From Rhodospirillales bacterium (GTDB lineage: Bacteria > Pseudomonadota > Alphaproteobacteria > Rhodospirillales > UBA2165): a DNA stretch of 43,938 nucleotides. The stretch covers positions 1-43,938 of the forward strand of contig JAJECC010000081.1 of NCBI GenBank assembly GCA_022822205.1, read 5' to 3'. Below, one piece after another: positions 25,391 through 34,081 of this stretch. The stretch's first letter is position 1. The number at the start of each line of letters is the position of its first letter. The translations under genes were made by a program, and so were the position numbers. Below the pieces are notes generated by a model that was not told where the DNA came from, made no database searches, and was given only the letters and a program-made list of their open reading frames with translations.

Positions 25391-25412
25391 AAGTCATTCA
25401 ATCGTCATCTGA
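25391..25412 (+). promoter_or_regulatory. Candidate weak Pho box before phoR
   Basis: Two GTCAT cores exactly 11 bp apart (units AAGTCATTCAA and TCGTCATCTGA), matching the 11-bp period of PhoB boxes but with the first two consensus bases lost. It is about 85 bp upstream of the preferred phoR start. It would make phoR part of the phosphate-starvation regulon. Confidence 0.45.
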
Positions 25413-25496
25413 TTTTGCTCAATTGGCCATAAGGCGCTAAAAGTGGGCGATTCCGTGCATAGATCGCGGAGCCCGCCGCCATCCACGGAGCCACGC

Positions 25497-26576
25497 GTGG
25501 CCGATCAGGACGTACAGCAGCTGACTGCGCACGGGCCGACGCCCGACACGGTCATCCTCGATCAATTTCCCGACCCGGTTATTTTGCTCAACCGGCGGCG
25601 GGAGGTGCTGTTCGCCAATACCGCCGCGGGCGACGTGCTGAGCGGGCGGTTCGCCGGGCGCGATCTGGCATTGTCGTTCCGGCACCCGGCGGTCCTCGAG
25701 ATCGCCGACCGGGTGATCGGGACGGGCAGAAGCCTGACCGTGGATATTTCGGTTCCGTCCCCGGTGCAACGGAGCTTCCTGGTCCGCGCCTTGGCCCTGG
25801 ACGACGAGGCGGCGGCGGCCATGCTGATTTTCGAAGATGTCACCGGCGCCAGGGCGGCCGAGGAGATGCGGGCCGACTTCATCGCCAATGTCAGCCACGA
25901 ATTGCGCTCACCCATCTCATCGCTCGTCGGCTTCATCGAGACGTTACGGGGCCCCGCGGCCGACGACGAGGGCGCGCGGCAAAAGTTTCTTGCCATGATG
26001 GCCGAGGAAGCCCAGCGCATGTCCCGGCTGATCGATGACCTGCTGTCGCTGTCCCGGGTCGAAACCATGGAGCATGTGCGCCCCGGCGATAGGCTGGATA
26101 TCGGTATGGTGCTTCGTTCGACGGCGGAAATGCTGACGCTGCGCGCCGAAGAAAAGAACATGATGATCGAGGTGGATTGCGCCGCGAACCTGCCGCCGGT
26201 CATCGGCGACCACGACGAGCTGGTGCAGGTTTTTCACAACCTGTTCGACAACGCCGTCAAATACGGCCGGCGGGGGACGGTCGTGAACGTCAGGGTTACC
26301 CCGGCGGTCCCGGTCCCGGGATCACGGGAACCGGGCCTGTCCATCGCCGTTACCGACGAGGGCGTCGGGATCGCACAGGAACACCTGGCCCGCCTCACGG
26401 AACGGTTCTATCGGGCCGACAAGGGGCGCTCCCGGGAGATGGGCGGGACCGGTCTCGGACTGGCGATCGTCAAGCACATCGTCAACCGTCACCGGGGTCA
26501 TTTGGCGATCCGGAGTGAGGTCGGGGAGGGCACCACGTTCACGGTGCATCTCCCCATCGAATCAAACCCACAATGA
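25497..26576 (+). CDS. phoR: Phosphate-regulon sensor histidine kinase, no membrane anchor
   Basis: About 359 residues. A PAS-like domain (DQFPDPVILLNRRREVLFAN onward, about 20-120) is followed by the HisKA dimerisation helix with His134 in FIANVSHELRSPISSLVGF, a PhoR-typical H-box, and by HATPase_c with N box HNLFDNAVKYG, DEGVGI and GGTGLGLAIVKHIVNRH. No transmembrane segment is visible, unlike most PhoR proteins, so it must reach the membrane through PhoU/PstB or act in the cytosol. A GTG at 25497 is preferred as start: GGAG ends 6 nt before it. An in-frame GTG at 25443 gives 18 more residues. The gene heads the pst-pho locus. Confidence 0.93.
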   Translation: MADQDVQQLTAHGPTPDTVILDQFPDPVILLNRRREVLFANTAAGDVLSGRFAGRDLALSFRHPAVLEIADRVIGTGRSLTVDISVPSPVQRSFLVRALALDDEAAAAMLIFEDVTGARAAEEMRADFIANVSHELRSPISSLVGFIETLRGPAADDEGARQKFLAMMAEEAQRMSRLIDDLLSLSRVETMEHVRPGDRLDIGMVLRSTAEMLTLRAEEKNMMIEVDCAANLPPVIGDHDELVQVFHNLFDNAVKYGRRGTVVNVRVTPAVPVPGSREPGLSIAVTDEGVGIAQEHLARLTERFYRADKGRSREMGGTGLGLAIVKHIVNRHRGHLAIRSEVGEGTTFTVHLPIESNPQ

Positions 26577-26621
26577 ACCTAGGGTTAACCGTCGCAACCT
26601 ATTGAAATATATGGGCTGCGA

Positions 26622-26654
26622 GTGTCATAAAAATGTAATGACAATGTCATAAAA
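26622..26654 (+). promoter_or_regulatory. Pho box of the pst operon
   Basis: Three consecutive 11-bp units: GTGTCATAAAA, ATGTAATGACA, ATGTCATAAAA. They match the PhoB box pattern (CTGTCAT plus an AT-rich 4-mer) closely. The array ends 91 bp before the pstS start; TAATGT at 26672 is a possible -10 element. It should drive pstS and downstream genes under phosphate limitation. Confidence 0.85.
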
Positions 26655-26744
26655 GATGCTCGGCCGGTTCCTAATGTCGCGGCTCATTAGGCGTGAAACG
26701 CCATTGACCACTCGATCACAGAATCTCACAGGAGAGTGTCTATT

Positions 26745-27758
26745 ATGATGAGGAAGTCCTTCGTACTCGCCGCCGCGGCCGTGACGGTCGCCTTCGCGGG
26801 TGCAGCGGAAGCCCGGGATCAGATTCGCATTGTCGGTTCGTCCACGGTTTTCCCGTTCTCGACGGCTGTCGCCGAAGCCTTCGGCAAGTCGACGAAGTTT
26901 AAAACCCCGGTTGTCGAGAGCACCGGTTCAGGCGGCGGTATGAAGCTGTTCTGCGCCGGTATCGGCGTCAACCATCCCGACATCACCAACGCTTCCCGCC
27001 GGATCAAGAAGTCCGAGTTCGAGAAGTGCACGAAGGCCGGCATCGGCATCACCGAGGTGAAGGTCGGCTTCGACGGCATCGTTCTCGGCAGTTCCAAGAA
27101 GTCCCGGCCGATGAGCCTGACCAAGGCCCAGATTTTCCTGGCCCTGGCCCATAAGGTTCCGCAGAACGGCAAGCTGATCGACAACCCCTACAAGAACTGG
27201 AGCGACATCGACAAGAACCTGCCGAAGACTAAAATCGAGGTTCTGGGCCCGCCCCCGACCTCCGGCACCCGCGACGCGTTCGTGGAACTGGCCATGGAAG
27301 GCGGCTGCAAGGCTCTCCCGGCGGCCAAGGCCCTCGGCCTGAAGAAGAAGAAGTGCCACGCCATCCGCGAGGACGGCGCCTTCATCGAAGCCGGCGAAAA
27401 CGACAACCTGATCGTTCAGAAGCTCGAAGCCAACCCGGCCGCGGTCGGCATCTTCGGGTTCAGCTTCCTCGATCAGAACTCAGACAAGATTCAGGGCGCC
27501 CGCGTCGACGGCGTTCAACCGACGTTCGACAACATTGCGTCGGGCAAGTACGCCGTCTCCCGCTCCCTTTTCTTCTATGTCAAGCAACAGCACGTCGGCA
27601 CGATCCCCGGCATCAAGGAGTACGTGAACGAGTTCACCTCCGAGAAGGCCTGGGGTCCGGACGGATATCTGGTCGACAAGGGCCTGATCCCGCTTCCCGA
27701 CGCCGACCGCAAGAAAATCATGACCAGCGCGCGTGGTCTTCAAGCGCTGAGCATGTAA
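26745..27758 (+). CDS. pstS: Phosphate ABC transporter periplasmic binding protein
   Basis: 337 residues with a Sec signal peptide (MMRKSFVLAAAAVTVAFAG, cleavage likely after AEA). The mature start RDQIRIVGSSTVFPF and the phosphate-binding loops TGSGGGMKLF and PPTSGTRDAFVELA are typical PstS features. It captures phosphate in the periplasm for PstCAB. GGAG precedes the ATG at 26745; a GTG at 26736 and a second ATG at 26748 are alternatives. It follows the Pho box at 26622-26654. A strong hairpin lies past its stop. Confidence 0.96.
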   Translation: MMRKSFVLAAAAVTVAFAGAAEARDQIRIVGSSTVFPFSTAVAEAFGKSTKFKTPVVESTGSGGGMKLFCAGIGVNHPDITNASRRIKKSEFEKCTKAGIGITEVKVGFDGIVLGSSKKSRPMSLTKAQIFLALAHKVPQNGKLIDNPYKNWSDIDKNLPKTKIEVLGPPPTSGTRDAFVELAMEGGCKALPAAKALGLKKKKCHAIREDGAFIEAGENDNLIVQKLEANPAAVGIFGFSFLDQNSDKIQGARVDGVQPTFDNIASGKYAVSRSLFFYVKQQHVGTIPGIKEYVNEFTSEKAWGPDGYLVDKGLIPLPDADRKKIMTSARGLQALSM

Positions 27759-27772
27759 CACGACCCTGGGTT

Positions 27773-27798
27773 CCGGCGGCCGCATTTCCGGCCGCCGG
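27773..27798 (+). terminator. pstS-pstC intercistronic hairpin
   Basis: 10-bp perfect stem CCGGCGGCCG / CGGCCGCCGG with a 6-nt loop, 15 bp after the pstS stop. No T tract follows, so it likely stabilises the pstS transcript or partly attenuates transcription, allowing much more PstS than PstCAB. The remaining 130 bp to pstC show no gene. Confidence 0.6.
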
Positions 27799-27927
27799 CA
27801 TCCGCCCCGCCGCCCGGCGGAAACAAAAATCGCCAACCGGCCAATTATCTAAGAAGAAACGATTTTTCACCCGTCAACTGGAGCGCCGCGCCCGAGGCAG
27901 GATGACGGGCGGCACAAAGGTACCCAA

Positions 27928-29310
27928 GTGAACACCGCCATACTCATCATCGCGCTGCTGGCCCTGACAGCCTTCGCCTACCGGACGGGGAAGAACAGGG
28001 CTCTCTCAACAGTCAAGGGCGATGGGCATCTTCTGCATTCCCTTCCCAGCTATCACGGAATGTACGTGGCACTTTGGTGCCTGTTCCCGGCGATTGTCAT
28101 CGTCTTTGCCTGGCTGATCTTCGAAACCACCATTATCAACGGAATTTTGGTCTCTTCGCTGACAGTCGAACAGCAAGCACTGAGCCCGTCGCAGGTCGAG
28201 CTGCTGCTGAACGAAATTCGCAATATCGCCGGCGCCGGCGTCCAGGGCGGGCAGCTTGACGACGCCAAGCTCCGCCTCGCGGAACAGTATTCAAGTTTGA
28301 AAAACACCAGTACGGCGGCTCAAATCGTACTGGTGATCGCGGCGGGCGCCGTCGGCCTCGCCCTTGCCCGCACCCATATTGCAGCCCGGTTCCGCAGCCG
28401 GCACCGGGTCGAGAAAATGGTTATGGCGGTCCTGGTTATTTGCTCGGCGATTGCCATCCTGACCACCATCGGGATCGTCCTGTCCCTGCTGTTCGAGGCT
28501 TGGCGGTTCTTCACCAAGGTGCCGCTCACCGAATTCCTGTTCGGCATTCAGTGGTCGCCCCAGACCGCGTTGCGGGCTGACCAAGTGGGCTCCACCGGCG
28601 CCTTCGGCGCGGTGCCGATTTTTGCCGGCACCATGTTGATCACCTTGATTGCGATGATCGTCGCCGTACCGATCGGCCTGATGTCGGCGATCTACATGGC
28701 GGAATATTCGACGCCGAAATTCCGCGGCATCGTCAAACCGATCGTCGAAATTCTCGCCGGTATTCCGACGGTGGTGTACGGCTTCTTCGCCGCGTTGACC
28801 GTAGGGCCCGCCATCCGGGGCTGGGGTGAGGGATTGGGCCTCACCGTGGCATCCGAAAGTGCGCTCGCCGCCGGCGTCGTGATGGGAATCATGATTATTC
28901 CCTTTGTTTCGTCTCTCTCGGACGATGTCATCAACGCGGTGCCCCAGTCATTGCGCGACGGCGCCTATGCCATGGGCGCCACCAAGTCCGAGACCATTCG
29001 TCAGGTGATCATTCCGGCCGCGCTGCCGGGCATCGTCGGTTCGATCTTGCTGGCCGTGAGTCGGGCGATCGGCGAGACCATGATCGTTGTGATGGCCGCC
29101 GGCCTCGCCGCCAACCTGACCGCGAACCCACTAAGCGCGGTAACCACGGTCACCGTGCAAATCGTCACCCTGTTGGTCGGCGACCAGGAATTTGACAGCG
29201 CCAAGACTTTGGCGGCATTCGCCCTCGGTCTGGTGCTGTTCGTCGTCACCCTGTGTCTCAACGTGATCGCGCTGACCGTGGTCAAGAAGTACCGGGAAAA
29301 ATATGACTGA
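27928..29310 (+). CDS. pstC: Phosphate ABC transporter permease PstC, long form
   Basis: 460 residues, longer than the E. coli protein (319). An N-terminal extension with its own membrane segments (about 1-165) precedes the permease core. The core has PIFAGTMLITLIAMIVAVPIG near residue 230 and the ABC-ATPase contact loop DGAYAMGATKSETIRQVIIP near residue 350. Such long PstC forms are common in alphaproteobacteria. The start is GTG at 27928 with AAAGG upstream. The stop overlaps pstA by 8 bp. Confidence 0.94.
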   Translation: MNTAILIIALLALTAFAYRTGKNRALSTVKGDGHLLHSLPSYHGMYVALWCLFPAIVIVFAWLIFETTIINGILVSSLTVEQQALSPSQVELLLNEIRNIAGAGVQGGQLDDAKLRLAEQYSSLKNTSTAAQIVLVIAAGAVGLALARTHIAARFRSRHRVEKMVMAVLVICSAIAILTTIGIVLSLLFEAWRFFTKVPLTEFLFGIQWSPQTALRADQVGSTGAFGAVPIFAGTMLITLIAMIVAVPIGLMSAIYMAEYSTPKFRGIVKPIVEILAGIPTVVYGFFAALTVGPAIRGWGEGLGLTVASESALAAGVVMGIMIIPFVSSLSDDVINAVPQSLRDGAYAMGATKSETIRQVIIPAALPGIVGSILLAVSRAIGETMIVVMAAGLAANLTANPLSAVTTVTVQIVTLLVGDQEFDSAKTLAAFALGLVLFVVTLCLNVIALTVVKKYREKYD

Positions 29311-30607
29311 TGATCCGGCAACAATTTTGACCGCCTACAAGCCGGACCTGACCAAGGCTCGGATCAGTAAGCGATATGCGGCCGAGAAGCGGTTCCGCAT
29401 GTACGGGCTCAGCGCCATCGGCGTTGCCGTCCTGGTGCTCGCCATTCTGTTGATTACCATTGCCGGCACCGGCTACTCGGCGTTCCAGCAGACCCACATC
29501 GCCATCGACGTGAATTTCGACAAGGAATCGATCGATCCACAGGGTACCAATGATCCCGGGGTGCTGGCGGAAGCCAATTACCGGGGCATTGCACGTCAGT
29601 CGATCCGACATGCCTTCCCCGAAGTCACGGGCCGCCGGGATCAGCGGAACCTGTTCCGCCTGTTCTCCGGCGAGATTGATTTTCAGGTTCGAAATATGGT
29701 CCTGGACGATCCGTCGATTATTGGGACCACCCAGCGGGTGTGGTTGAAGGCCGCAGCCGATATCGACATGTTGACCAAGGGCTTTATTGACCGATCGTTG
29801 CCCGAGGGTGACCGGCGGGTGAACGACCAATCGCTCACCTGGTACGACAAGCTGGACCGGGACGATAGGGTCAAGAAGCGCTTCAACACCACGTTCTTCA
29901 CCACGGCCGATAGTCGGGAACCGGAGCAGGCGGGCATCCTGGGCGCCGTCGTCGGCTCGGCGCTAACACTGCTGGTGACCTTGGTGCTGGTGTTCCCCAT
30001 TGGGGTGGCCGCGGCGGTTTACCTCGAGGAATTCGCGCCTCACAACAAGTGGACCGACATTATCGAGGTCAACATTAACAACCTTGCCGCCGTGCCGTCC
30101 ATCGTCTTCGGTCTCTTGGGCCTGGCGGTGTTCCTCAATTTCTTCGGCTTGCCCAGATCTGCGCCCTTGGTCGGCGGCATGGTGCTGGGCTTGATGACCC
30201 TTCCGACGATCATTATTGCCGGCCGGTCGGCGCTTAAGGCGGTGCCCCCCTCAATCCGCGAAGCGGCATTGGGTATCGGCGCCAGCCGGATGCAGACGGT
30301 AACCCATCATGTGTTGCCGCTCGCCATGCCTGGTATGCTCACCGGCACCATTATTGGGATGGCGCAGGCTCTTGGTGAGACCGCGCCGTTGCTGATGATC
30401 GGCATGGTCGCCTTCATCGTCGACGTGCCGGGCGGCATCACCGATGCAGCAACGGTGCTCCCGGTTCAAATTTTCCTTTGGGCCGACGCGCCGGAACGCG
30501 CATTTGTCGAGAGGACTTCCGCCGCTATCATGGTACTTCTGGCTTTCCTGATCGCCATGAACCTCGCGGCTATTCTCCTGCGGAAGAAATTCGAGAGGCG
30601 TTGGTAA
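29303..30607 (+). CDS. pstA: Phosphate ABC transporter permease PstA, with N-terminal DUF3333-like domain
   Basis: 434 residues. An N-terminal hydrophobic helix and an extracytoplasmic domain of about 180 residues (DUF3333-like) precede the permease core from about 210. The core carries [20 protein letters not shown] and the ATPase contact loop [21 protein letters not shown]. It pairs with PstC to form the phosphate channel. It overlaps pstC by 8 bp and ends one base before the pstB start. Confidence 0.94.
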   Translation: MTDDPATILTAYKPDLTKARISKRYAAEKRFRMYGLSAIGVAVLVLAILLITIAGTGYSAFQQTHIAIDVNFDKESIDPQGTNDPGVLAEANYRGIARQSIRHAFPEVTGRRDQRNLFRLFSGEIDFQVRNMVLDDPSIIGTTQRVWLKAAADIDMLTKGFIDRSLPEGDRRVNDQSLTWYDKLDRDDRVKKRFNTTFFTTADSREPEQAGILGAVVGSALTLLVTLVLVFPIGVAAAVYLEEFAPHNKWTDIIEVNINNLAAVPSIVFGLLGLAVFLNFFGLPRSAPLVGGMVLGLMTLPTIIIAGRSALKAVPPSIREAALGIGASRMQTVTHHVLPLAMPGMLTGTIIGMAQALGETAPLLMIGMVAFIVDVPGGITDAATVLPVQIFLWADAPERAFVERTSAAIMVLLAFLIAMNLAAILLRKKFERRW

Positions 30608-30608
30608 G

Positions 30609-31424
30609 ATGGAAAACGTAGCGATTGAAATGGATGCGCCCGTGAACGACGAACCTATGGCGGCGGAAGAAATCAAGGTCTCGGCTCACGACGTCGGCGT
30701 GTTCTACGGTGAAATGAATGCGCTCCGGGAAGTGGATATCGACTTTAGGATCAATCAGGTAACCTCGCTCATCGGTCCCTCCGGCTGCGGCAAGTCGACA
30801 TTTCTCCGCTGCCTCAACCGGATGAACGATACGGTGGATGGATGCCGTGTCGTTGGATCCATCATCATGGACGGCCGCGACATTTACTCCAAGGATGTGG
30901 ATCCGGTGGAGCTCAGGGCCCGGGTGGGGATGGTCTTTCAGAAGCCCAACCCGTTCCCCAAGTCGATCTATGACAATATCGGTTACGGCCCACGGATTCA
31001 TGGTATGGCCGCCAAGAAAGAAGAAATGGACGAATTGGTCGAGAAAAGCCTGATCCTCGCCGGTTTGTGGGATGAGGTGAAAGACCGCCTCGACGAACCG
31101 GGCACCGGCTTGTCGGGTGGACAGCAGCAGCGCCTGTGCATCGCCCGCGCCATTGCGGTTTCGCCGGAAGTTATCTTGATGGACGAGCCATGCTCGGCTC
31201 TCGATCCCATTGCCACCGCCAAGATCGAGGAATTGATCGACGAGTTGCGGCAGAACTACACCATCGTGATCGTGACCCATTCCATGCAGCAGGCCGCCCG
31301 TGTGTCTCAGCGGACGGCGTTCTTCCACCTGGGCAACCTTGTGGAGCAGGGCGATACCGAGCAGATTTTTACCAACCCGGTCGACGACCGGACCCAGGCC
31401 TACATCACCGGGCGGATCGGCTAA
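30609..31424 (+). CDS. pstB: Phosphate ABC transporter ATPase
   Basis: 271 residues. Walker [10 protein letters not shown] at 56-64, Q-loop in [19 protein letters not shown] signature [15 protein letters not shown] and Walker [14 protein letters not shown] are all intact, followed by the switch His in [12 protein letters not shown]. PstB hydrolyses ATP to drive phosphate import, and in this system also signals to PhoR through PhoU. It begins one base after the pstA stop. Confidence 0.97.
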   Translation: MENVAIEMDAPVNDEPMAAEEIKVSAHDVGVFYGEMNALREVDIDFRINQVTSLIGPSGCGKSTFLRCLNRMNDTVDGCRVVGSIIMDGRDIYSKDVDPVELRARVGMVFQKPNPFPKSIYDNIGYGPRIHGMAAKKEEMDELVEKSLILAGLWDEVKDRLDEPGTGLSGGQQQRLCIARAIAVSPEVILMDEPCSALDPIATAKIEELIDELRQNYTIVIVTHSMQQAARVSQRTAFFHLGNLVEQGDTEQIFTNPVDDRTQAYITGRIG

Positions 31425-31447
31425 CGGGAAACTCAGGAGTTCCAGCG

Positions 31448-32176
31448 ATGAACGAAGACCATATCGTCAGCAGTTACGACGAGGATCTGGAAAAGCTGGA
31501 CAACCTCATCGCCGAGATGGGGGGACTTGCCGAGGCCCATCTCGCCGACTCCATCGACGCCTTGATCCGCTTCGACACCGAAACCGCGACCCGGATCGTC
31601 GACGAGGACAAGAAAATCGACGATTTGGAGACGGAAATAGACAAGTTGACGGTCCAGATGGTGGCGCTGCGCCAGCCGATGGCCGATGACCTCCGGGTCA
31701 TCATTACCGGCCTCAAGATTTCGTCCAACCTCGAACGGATCGGAGACTACGCCAAAAACATTTCCAAGCGGACCATGACGCTGGCCAAGACCCCGACCAT
31801 CGGGTCTTCGGTAAATACCATCGCCCGGATGGGCGGCGTGGTTCAGGGGATGATCAAGAACGTGCTCGATGCCTATGTGGCCCGCGACGCCGACAAGGCG
31901 GAGGACGTTCGCCGCCGGGACGAGGAAGTGGACCAAATCCACTCCAGCCTGTTCCGGGAACTCCTGACCTACATGATGGAAGATCCGCGGAAGATAGGAA
32001 CATGCACACACCTTCTGTTTATCGCCAAGAATGTCGAACGGATCGGCGATCACGTAACCAGCATCGCCGAGCAGATTCACTTCATGGTCCACGGGACCTT
32101 CCCGTCCGATGACCGGCCCAAGGGAGACAGCTCAAGCTTCACCGTCGTCGAAACGGGCGGCGGGTCCAACGGCTGA
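31448..32176 (+). CDS. phoU: Phosphate-signalling regulator PhoU
   Basis: 242 residues forming two PhoU three-helix repeats. The metal-binding motifs are visible in EDKKIDDLETEID and the second-half equivalent RDEEVDQIHSSLFRE; SSNLERIGDYAKNI and AKNVERIGDHVTSIAEQI are the paired repeat signatures. It couples PstSCAB transport status to PhoR and keeps the Pho regulon off when phosphate is plentiful. AGGAG lies about 8 nt before the ATG; the phoB start follows the stop by 13 bp. Confidence 0.96.
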   Translation: MNEDHIVSSYDEDLEKLDNLIAEMGGLAEAHLADSIDALIRFDTETATRIVDEDKKIDDLETEIDKLTVQMVALRQPMADDLRVIITGLKISSNLERIGDYAKNISKRTMTLAKTPTIGSSVNTIARMGGVVQGMIKNVLDAYVARDADKAEDVRRRDEEVDQIHSSLFRELLTYMMEDPRKIGTCTHLLFIAKNVERIGDHVTSIAEQIHFMVHGTFPSDDRPKGDSSSFTVVETGGGSNG

Positions 32177-32189
32177 CGCGAGGTTGAAT

Positions 32190-32882
32190 GTGAAACCCCT
32201 GGTCCTGATCGTTGAAGACGAACCGCCTCTCGTGGAGGTGCTGCGATACAACTTCCAGAGCGCCGGTTTCGATACGCTGACCACGATGGACGGCGAGGAG
32301 GCCCTGATCATGGTCGAGGAGGAAAGCCCCGACCTGATCGTGCTCGACTGGATGCTGCCCGGCCTGTCGGGGATCGAGGTTTGCCGGATGATCCGGGAGC
32401 GGCGGAAAACCCGGGCGTCACCGATCATCATGCTGACGGCCCGCGGCGAGGAAGGCGACCGGATTCGCGGTCTCGATGCCGGCGCCGACGACTACGTGGT
32501 CAAGCCGTTTTCGCCCAACGAGTTGGTGGCCCGCGCCCGCGCCGTTATCCGGCGCACCCGCCCGGCGCTGGCCGAAGAGGTGCTCAATTACGGCGGCGTC
32601 GAGATGGACCTCGCCGCCCACAAGGTGCGCCGCGAAGGCCGGGCGATCCATCTGGGCCCGACCGAATACCGGCTGCTGCGGGTGTTGTTGGAACGCCCCA
32701 CCCGGGTATTTTCCCGCGAGCAGCTTCTGGACGCGGTCTGGGGCCGGGATGTCTACGTCGAGGAACGTACCGTCGACGTCCATATTCGCCGCCTGCGCAA
32801 GGCCTTGAACGGAGCGGAAGAGGCCGACCTCATCCGCACGGTCCGCGGCGGCGGCTACGCCATCGACGCCAGGGCGAATTAA
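32190..32882 (+). CDS. phoB: Phosphate-regulon response regulator PhoB
   Basis: 230 residues, the usual PhoB size. The receiver domain has the acidic pocket EDE (9-11), phospho-acceptor Asp53 in LIVLDWMLPGLSG and Lys in YVVKPFSP; the C-terminal winged helix carries FSREQLLDAVWGRDVYVEERTVD split by the recognition helix, ending in RGGGYAID. The GTG at 32190 is preferred because GCGAGG ends 6 nt upstream; the frame is open 27 codons further within phoU. It binds the Pho boxes in this locus. Confidence 0.95.
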   Translation: MKPLVLIVEDEPPLVEVLRYNFQSAGFDTLTTMDGEEALIMVEEESPDLIVLDWMLPGLSGIEVCRMIRERRKTRASPIIMLTARGEEGDRIRGLDAGADDYVVKPFSPNELVARARAVIRRTRPALAEEVLNYGGVEMDLAAHKVRREGRAIHLGPTEYRLLRVLLERPTRVFSREQLLDAVWGRDVYVEERTVDVHIRRLRKALNGAEEADLIRTVRGGGYAIDARAN

Positions 32883-32884
32883 TC

Positions 32885-32911
32885 CCGGCCAAATTGATCC
32901 AATTTGGCCGG
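32885..32911. terminator. Hairpin after phoB
   Basis: 11-bp perfect stem CCGGCCAAATT / AATTTGGCCGG with the 5-nt loop GATCC, 2 bp after the phoB stop and 21 bp before the next ATG. A T-rich end is missing (aaactgctct), so it could be a partial terminator or a processing signal that sets off the cytochrome gene from the pho operon. Confidence 0.6.
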
Positions 32912-32932
32912 AAACTGCTCTAGGCTTCCGCC

Positions 32933-34000
32933 ATGAAGCCGTTCGCTCCCCTGATTGCCGGCCTTGTCTGGCTGTTGACCGAGACCGCACCGGCACCCGC
33001 CGCGGGTCCCGTTCCCGCCCTGCCCGAATGGCTGCCGCCGCCCGCCGGCTGGGAGCGGTTGTCGCCAGGGAAGGCCGAGCTCGGCCGGCGGCTGTTCTAC
33101 GACACCCGGCTGTCGGCGACCGGGGACGTATCGTGCGCAACCTGTCATCGCCAGGACCGGGCGTTTTCGGACCCGCGCGGCGTATCGGCCGGCGCCTTCG
33201 GCGATCGGCTTCGGAGAAACGCCCCCAGCCTCGCGAACGTGGCCTACCGGCCCGTTCTCCTCTGGGCCAATCCCGATGTCCGCAGATTGGAGGACCAGTT
33301 GCTGCGGCCTCTGTTTGGCGCCGACCCCCCGGAAATGGGGATGAACGGGCGGGAGGATCAACTGCGCCGGCTGTTCCGGCGGGACGAAACCTACCGGCGG
33401 ATGTTCGATGCGGCTTTCGGTGCCGGCGGAGACCGGTTGGAACAGATGGCCGTGGCCATGGCTGAATTTCAACGCACGCTGATATCCGCCCGCTCCGCCT
33501 ACGATCGCTTTCGGGCCGGTGACCGGCAAGCGATTCTTCCTGCTGCCCGGGCCGGCGCCGACTTGTTTTTCTCGGAGCGCCTGCAGTGTTTTCAGTGCCA
33601 CGGCGGACTGCACTTCACCGACACGCATCGGGACCGGCGGCTGGCCTTTGACGAGGCGGCGTTTCACAACACCGGGCTCGGCGATCCGGATGATCCGGGA
33701 TTGGCGGCGGTGACCGGCCGGCCGGAAGATCGTGGCCGGTTCCGCACGCCCAGTTTGCGCAATGTCGCCGTCACCGCGCCGTACATGCATGACGGCAGCG
33801 TCGAAACCCTGCGCGGGGTGATCGAACTCTACGCCGCCGGCGGACGCCCCGGAGGCGGACCGGACCGGAGCTCCCTGGTCCCCGGATTTGAGATCAGCGA
33901 GAACGAAATTCGCCATTTGACCGCGTTTCTGGAGAGCCTGACCGATGAGGCGTTTCTGACCGACCCGGCCTATGCCAATCCGTTCCCGGCACGCAAATAG
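32933..34000 (+). CDS. Di-heme cytochrome c peroxidase / MauG-family protein
   Basis: 355 residues with a short secretion signal (about 1-24, ending APAAG) and two c-type haem sites: CATCH at 68-72 and CFQCH at 219-223. The C-terminal region FRTPSLRNVAVTAPYMHDGS is highly characteristic of bacterial cytochrome c peroxidase/MauG; its Met/Tyr/His would be the second axial ligand area. It is periplasmic. Classic peroxidases reduce H2O2; MauG- and MbnH-like members oxidise protein or peptide tryptophan. Which applies is not decided here, and no partner gene is adjacent. It follows phoB by 50 bp. Confidence 0.9.
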   Translation: MKPFAPLIAGLVWLLTETAPAPAAGPVPALPEWLPPPAGWERLSPGKAELGRRLFYDTRLSATGDVSCATCHRQDRAFSDPRGVSAGAFGDRLRRNAPSLANVAYRPVLLWANPDVRRLEDQLLRPLFGADPPEMGMNGREDQLRRLFRRDETYRRMFDAAFGAGGDRLEQMAVAMAEFQRTLISARSAYDRFRAGDRQAILPAARAGADLFFSERLQCFQCHGGLHFTDTHRDRRLAFDEAAFHNTGLGDPDDPGLAAVTGRPEDRGRFRTPSLRNVAVTAPYMHDGSVETLRGVIELYAAGGRPGGGPDRSSLVPGFEISENEIRHLTAFLESLTDEAFLTDPAYANPFPARK

Positions 34001-34081
34001 GCGCCGTCGTCGAGGTTTGATTCACGCCCGGGGCAGGGCTAAAAGAGCCCGGTCCACGACAACTCGGACCGCGGAAATCCC

